From Kwoniella dejecticola CBS 10117 (Eukaryota > Basidiomycota > Tremellomycetes > Tremellales > Cryptococcaceae): a stretch of 64,000 nucleotides of DNA. The stretch's first letter is position 1; each line of letters starts with the position of its first letter. Location of the stretch: NCBI RefSeq assembly GCF_000512565.2, contig NC_089306.1:496001-560000 (forward strand), read 5' to 3'. The translations under genes were made by a program, and so were the position numbers. The notes below the pieces were generated by a model. The model was not told the origin of the DNA. It searched no databases and was given only the letters and a program-made list of their open reading frames with translations. This document shows positions 59,853 to 64,000 of this stretch, in pieces.

Positions 59853-60476
59853 ATTGTTGAGAGCTTTGGGGCTAACCCAAATTTCTGTGGTTCAAGATGA
59901 AAAGTAATCGAGAGCAATTGAGAAAGAGTAAAGACGAAGCTGCAAGAAGGAGGAGATGAGGTGGGTATAAGGAATATGTATTTACTCTCGTTGCGTCTGC
60001 TTCGAGGACTAGGTCGCACCACTTGCTGATCATTACGGTACAATGCAATCTTCTTTTTGTCCTCATTTGACTGCTTATTTGATCAACGACAGATCCTGCT
60101 TCTTGATCATCAATAACTCGATCACCTGACTTATGAGTGATTGTATGCGAAGAAGCAAACTTTGTGCCATTTTTGGTATCCCGGCAATCTCGTTCTGGCG
60201 ACTCATCAGATAAATCGCAACATAAGGCACACCATTTGATCTAAGGGAACAGGGAGAAGGTATCTGGCAAATGCCAAGCGAGAGAAGTATACACTCGAAT
60301 GCATCATCAATATCTTTGGTCGGTCATACAGGACCGGACACCACCTCCTTCCATCACTCAGGTTGACTCGACCACTTGACCGAAGCTGCACGTTCTGACT
60401 TGAGCGAAGATGATCGATCAATCAATCAATCAATCAATCAAACAATCAAATGAATGAATGATACTCCACTGGCCAG
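59853..60476. other. Spacer between array copies 1 and 2
   Basis: 624 bp. Contains an ATCA tetramer run of about seven units followed by AATG units (60417-60462) just downstream of copy 2. No gene supported. Confidence 0.5.
60417..60462 (+). repeat. ATCA/AATG tetranucleotide microsatellite
   Basis: About seven (ATCA) units, then (AATG) units, immediately after the stop codon of array copy 2. Polymorphism is likely by slippage. Confidence 0.8.
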
Positions 60477-61066
60477 TCACTTGATGTATCGCTTAGCTAG
60501 ATCGTCGTGAGAGTATGAAGATCGAGATCTCTTGAGCTCTGGGGGATGAGAAAGATCAGCATTGGCGCACTGTCAAGTATCGGGAGTGAATATCCAAGCG
60601 ATCATTACAAGTCAATTTACCTCTTCGCCTGAGAGAGTATGTCCATCAGGCGAATAAAGCGTGAAGCTAAAAGCAAATCGCAGTCGATTCAGCTAAAACC
60701 TCTGAAATATCACTTCCTACAGTATATTTCGGCTGCATATGTACAGTACTGTACGGTCGAGAATTGAACTCACTGATACCAGATATAATCGCTTCCTGGA
60801 CCTGGATGAACTTCGTTAACCCAGTTCTGGAAAAGTCCTTTCAGGGGAGACACGGCGGAGATGCACCCTTGCCATCCTTTCTTGGTTGGGATCTGCGCGT
60901 CGAGTGAGATGATCTAGATTACAACAGGTGATACGATATACAGTCAGATTCAGCATGACCAGCGTTACAGCGCCAATCCAAACTCTTTCGAGGACGCAAA
61001 CAATGAGTTACGTACTCGGTATCGAACCTGTTCGATCAAAGTTGGTCCGTCAAAACAACCTGACAT
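60477..61066 (-). CDS. Array family protein, copy 2, 109 aa
   Basis: Exons 61066-61016, 60913-60774, 60666-60621, 60569-60477; total 110 codons with stop. The protein starts MSGCFDGPTLIEQVRYRIIS and has GWQGCISAVSPLKGLFQNWVNEVHPG, then HFTLYSPDGHTLSGEE, then ELKRSRSSYSHDDLAKRYIK. All four splice pairs are GT-AG and preserve frame. It is the cleanest member and the reference for the others. No known motif; one conserved Cys near the N-terminus (MSGC) and one after W could form a metal or redox site (inference). Function unknown. Confidence 0.68.
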
Positions 61067-61800
61067 ATTGATCAGTCTTGCCAAAATGCGTGGGAACTGG
61101 TCGTAAGGGTGAAGCAGAAGCAGATGGCGCTGGTTGAGTACAGTTTGTCCGTAACGAAAATATCTGTTGGAGAAATATGGATTTTCAGCTGATTTCGGAA
61201 CATTGGTCAGCCTTATATACCTTTTCGCAATATCCATTTCAGCGATACGGAAGCCTACAGAATGCCAAGAAATCACTTGCTGTTCCTACATTTCACGGTC
61301 AAGCGGTATCGCGGCATGAAGGGCTGAACTCTCTTTTGCTCCGGCCATGAGATCCCCATTCTAAAACGAGATCCTGATTTTGATCTGGATGAAGAGATCG
61401 ATCCTCAGTGGCCGATTGGGCAGAGATCTCTTGGCATTGTACACAGGTCTCACAGTCAGACACAGCTGAAGAATGCCACACAGAGTCGTCAGCGTGACAA
61501 GGCTTGCAGCACGTCCTTCATTACCTATTCGTGCTGTACATTTATACAACAAATCTGCTTAGCTATGATACGACCCCCTTAGCCCGCGATCTCAAGCTTC
61601 GGGTACTCGGAGACTGTATCTGAACATAGCAGGCAATTCATCAGTCCATTTATATACAGCCTCACTGCCACATTGCGATGATTATCAAGTCAGAACCTCG
61701 CCCCACCCTACCAATATCTCAAGACATACTCCTGATTTCTCATCCCCTCGCACTTCAAGACCCTTGCATTTGGGCGCCTAATTCGGGTCGACAAGAAGTA
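61067..61800. other. Spacer between array copies 2 and 3
   Basis: 734 bp. Overlapping short frames at 61299-61552 on the minus strand, but no array-type motif or splice partners. Nothing claimed. Confidence 0.45.
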
Positions 61801-62368
61801 TTACTTCTGGAAGTCTGATCCTACATTCCTGGCGACGTAAATCCTAGTTCCCGAATGAATATCGAGATCTCTGGGGGTTACGGTCCCCGTCAAAGAGAGT
61901 CCGCGTGTGGGGTTTCTCAGTCTGAATCTGCAAATCAGAGAGACGTAGAAGATCAGCATACTGGAGGCCTCGGGCATCAGGGCCATGCAAACTGGTGAAT
62001 TGAACACAGTCTGGCAGGACTCATGAAGGTACAATCTCTATCTTCAACACAGGAGAAGATGGGGGAGGCCAAAAGCGAGAAGAGATTCAGGGAGACAGAC
62101 CCACTCGAAGTTCTGGAACGCTTCACCACAATGTTCTTCCCCCGCCCATCGTTCGAAGATGTCACTCAAGGGAGAAAGCGCCGAGAGACAGCCGTCCCAT
62201 GAGTGTCGGTACGTGTAACTTCCATTGAAACGATTTTCGACGAACTGTTCGCCATCGTGAATTACTTTAGTATCTGCCCTGAGGCTCCAGCAGTGATCCG
62301 GGTGATGCACAACTCACGTAAAGATGGACTTGCTCGATGAGTGTCTCGCCTCGTACGCAGCCTGACAT
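61801..62368 (-). CDS. Array family protein, copy 3, 105 aa, altered C-terminus
   Basis: Exons 62368-62318, 62244-62105, 61927-61801. Starts MSGCVRGETLIEQVHLY, then SWDGCLSALSPLSDIFERWAGEEHCG, then FRLRNPTRGLSLTG. Where the others have a third intron, this copy has only GTAACCCCCAG between the LTG codons and the AGATCTCGAT block, so it reads through into a different frame (TPRDLDIHSGTRIYVARN) and stops at 61801. HPG is changed to HCG and the PDG turn to PTR. Exon 2 is again exactly 140 nt. May be a diverged but expressed copy, or one on the way to loss. Confidence 0.55.
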
Positions 62369-63069
62369 GATATATATGATTTGGTCGAGATGTGAGTGAC
62401 TGCGATGTACTGAGAAGATTTGGTGAAAAGGGCTGGAGAAGAGTTGATAATCGCTGGCTGACTGTACAGCTACAGTCGGATTATATACACACGAGAAAGA
62501 CAGCTATTCTCTGCTGAAAGCCTCATGGCAGGCTTTGGACTTTACATGCTTAAATTGATATGCCGATCGGTCTGATCGAGCAAAGTCAGTTGACATGTCT
62601 AGATCTTTTTCTTCGTCCAGAAGTGATTGATCTGTGATGGAGAGTGTAAGTGTAAGTACCTGATCAGCGCTTTCAGCGAACAGGATGATTGAACGCCTAT
62701 CGACCTCATTCACTGCCAAGAGATTCGTCATCAGAAGTCGAAAGACCTAGCACTGCCAATCTATGTACAAAAAAATTGCGACCTCATCACTTTGTGCTCT
62801 GACCTGTATCGCCTCGGGAAAACGAGAAGCTCGATCGCATCTGACGAACAATCTTCAAACATCGCGTGCCGAAGGTAAGCGTAGGAGAATGCATGGACGA
62901 GCATGGTCTTAATGGATGGGAGCATCAACGGGTACTACGACAACAAATAGGACAATGACTTCTGCTACTGTATCTGCCACATAATCAACCAGTCTCATTC
63001 AAGACAGAGTCTCGAACGAGTATATGGTAGTCCCTGTGGTAATTCCCAGGTTTTGGCATTGCTACGATG
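62369..63069. other. Spacer between array copies 3 and 4
   Basis: 701 bp. A minus-strand frame (62731-62504) contains ARSDRSAYQFKHVK, which resembles the RSRSSY tail block of copies 1 and 2; it may be the true last exon of copy 4 or a relic of another copy. Confidence 0.4.
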
Positions 63070-63629
63070 TTAATGACGAACCCACTTTAGCAGATGTACT
63101 AGAATTGACCAAAGGGACAGGAGGGAGGGACGGCGTGATGCCTGGAGTAGATAGCAAAGAGGCGACACGAAGAATTGCGGCCTGATGAACTTACTTCTTC
63201 ACCAGTCATTAACAGACCATCGGGATGATGAAGTCTGAACCTACAGCATAGCACATGTCAATATGTCTCCAGACTCAGCCGAAGCCACTTCTTGCACATC
63301 GTGAGATGATCACACGTCCGACTTACTGATAATGGGCATACCACTGTCCAGGGTGTTTATCATTCGTCCACCTTTGAAACAGCTCAGAGAGTGGCTTAGA
63401 AGCTAAGGTGGAGCCTTTCCAGGAGGTTCTGATTGGCTCATGGTGTGATTCGGTGAACTCGATTATCTTCCTCAGTGTTGAATAGAATTAGCTAGGATTT
63501 ATGCCTTTACCGAGGGGAATCTCTTACCCATATCCCGACTATTCCTGCCTTCGCAGAGTCACAAATCTCTTTACCTGTATCAGGAGCATGGATATCCCCT
63601 GATTCAGGATCTGTAAGACAGCCTTGCAT
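63070..63629 (-). CDS. Array family protein, copy 4, about 119 aa, long first exon
   Basis: Exons 63629-63528, 63466-63327, 63240-63195, and tentatively 63141-63070. The start MQGCLTDPESGDIHAPDTGK matches the M-x-G-C opening, but exon 1 is 34 codons instead of 16-17. Then SWKGSTLASKPLSELFQRWTNDKHPG and FRLHHPDGLLMTGEE. Exon 2 is 140 nt and the first three exons keep the family phases. The last exon (ASRRPSLLSLWSILVHLLKW) does not resemble the others and may be wrong; the RSAY block at about 62560 is an alternative end after a long intron. An overlapping frame of 96 codons (63829-63539) covers exon 1 in another phase. Confidence 0.5.
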
Positions 63630-64000
63630 TTCAGAAGAATGGTGTATTCGCTATTGAGAATTGAAGGTGGTTGACCGATAAGAGTATGGGAAAACGGGAA
63701 ATATGATTGCGGTAACTGGGGTACGATGAAGTCACTTTCAATGTAATCGTTTATTATTGCCAATACACGATTTCGCACCGATGCGGCGGCAGCGAACTCT
63801 TCAAAGAAATCCTTGTCATCATCAAGCAAAACAAGGGGTAAAGCTTGGCGTCGATATTGCTTCTTTGGATTACTCAGTCCGGTGTAAAGGCCAGAAGCGA
63901 TGCCAAGGAACGTAATTGGTTGTCCGTATGCCGATTGATGAGCTGATCAATTTCTCGAAACAATGTACAGGCACATCGAATAGAATATACATCACACCAT
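63630..64000. other. Upstream of array copy 4 to the right edge
   Basis: No firmly supported gene. A minus-strand frame at 63829-63539 (NDYIESDFIVPQLPQSYF...) is open but begins without ATG context I trust and overlaps copy 4 exon 1. The array may continue beyond the edge. Confidence 0.4.

Overview
The window is nuclear DNA from a basidiomycete yeast of the Tremellales type (Cryptococcus/Kwoniella-like). This is inferred from dense, short introns (mostly 45-75 nt, donors GTGAGT/GTAAGT, acceptors YAG), very short exons down to 5 nt, long low-complexity Ser/Pro protein tails, short intergenic gaps, and the gene set itself. No rRNA, tRNA, transposon, CRISPR or viral sequence was recognised. All splice models were built by hand from reading frame, splice consensus and protein similarity as remembered; where exon lengths are given they sum to whole codons.

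Layout. 1-2112: the start of RFA1 (RPA70, minus strand, runs off the left edge) lies head to head with NSE2/MMS21, a SUMO ligase of the SMC5/6 complex; the 334-bp shared promoter holds an MluI cell-cycle box inside a 14-bp palindrome. 2334-5805: two tandem beta-lactamase-like (PF00144-type) genes, one carrying a frameshift. 6.4-10.3 kb: sparse region with small lineage-specific genes of unknown function. 10.8-11.9 kb: an alpha/beta hydrolase with a 5-nt exon. 12.8-14.6 kb: a Cys-rich orphan and poorly resolved sequence. 14.9-16.9 kb: a YghA-like short-chain dehydrogenase with a mitochondrial presequence.

17.3-58.9 kb is a housekeeping block: a centrosomin-motif (CM1) microtubule-organising protein, a small glycine-rich membrane protein, a second short-chain dehydrogenase, IPI1 (ribosome biogenesis), CFT2 (mRNA 3'-end processing), a Sec7-PH Arf exchange factor, a Ser-rich orphan, an NVJ2/TEX2 lipid-transfer protein, an Atos-family protein, a HAM1-like protein, a MESH1-type HD hydrolase and the epsilon subunit of coatomer. 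Genes of vesicle coat formation and lipid transport (Sec7 GEF, TEX2, COPE) occur here, but they are separately promoted and show no operon-like relation.

59.2-63.6 kb is the most unusual part: four tandem minus-strand copies of a small (about 105-126 aa) protein family that I do not recognise. The copies share intron positions and phases, a near-invariant 140-nt second exon, and a core with M-x-G/N-C, W-x-x-C, LF-x-x-W, H-x-G and F-R-L...G...L-T-G-E-E signatures. One copy has lost an intron and changed its C-terminal frame. This array is the best candidate for an undescribed system in the window.
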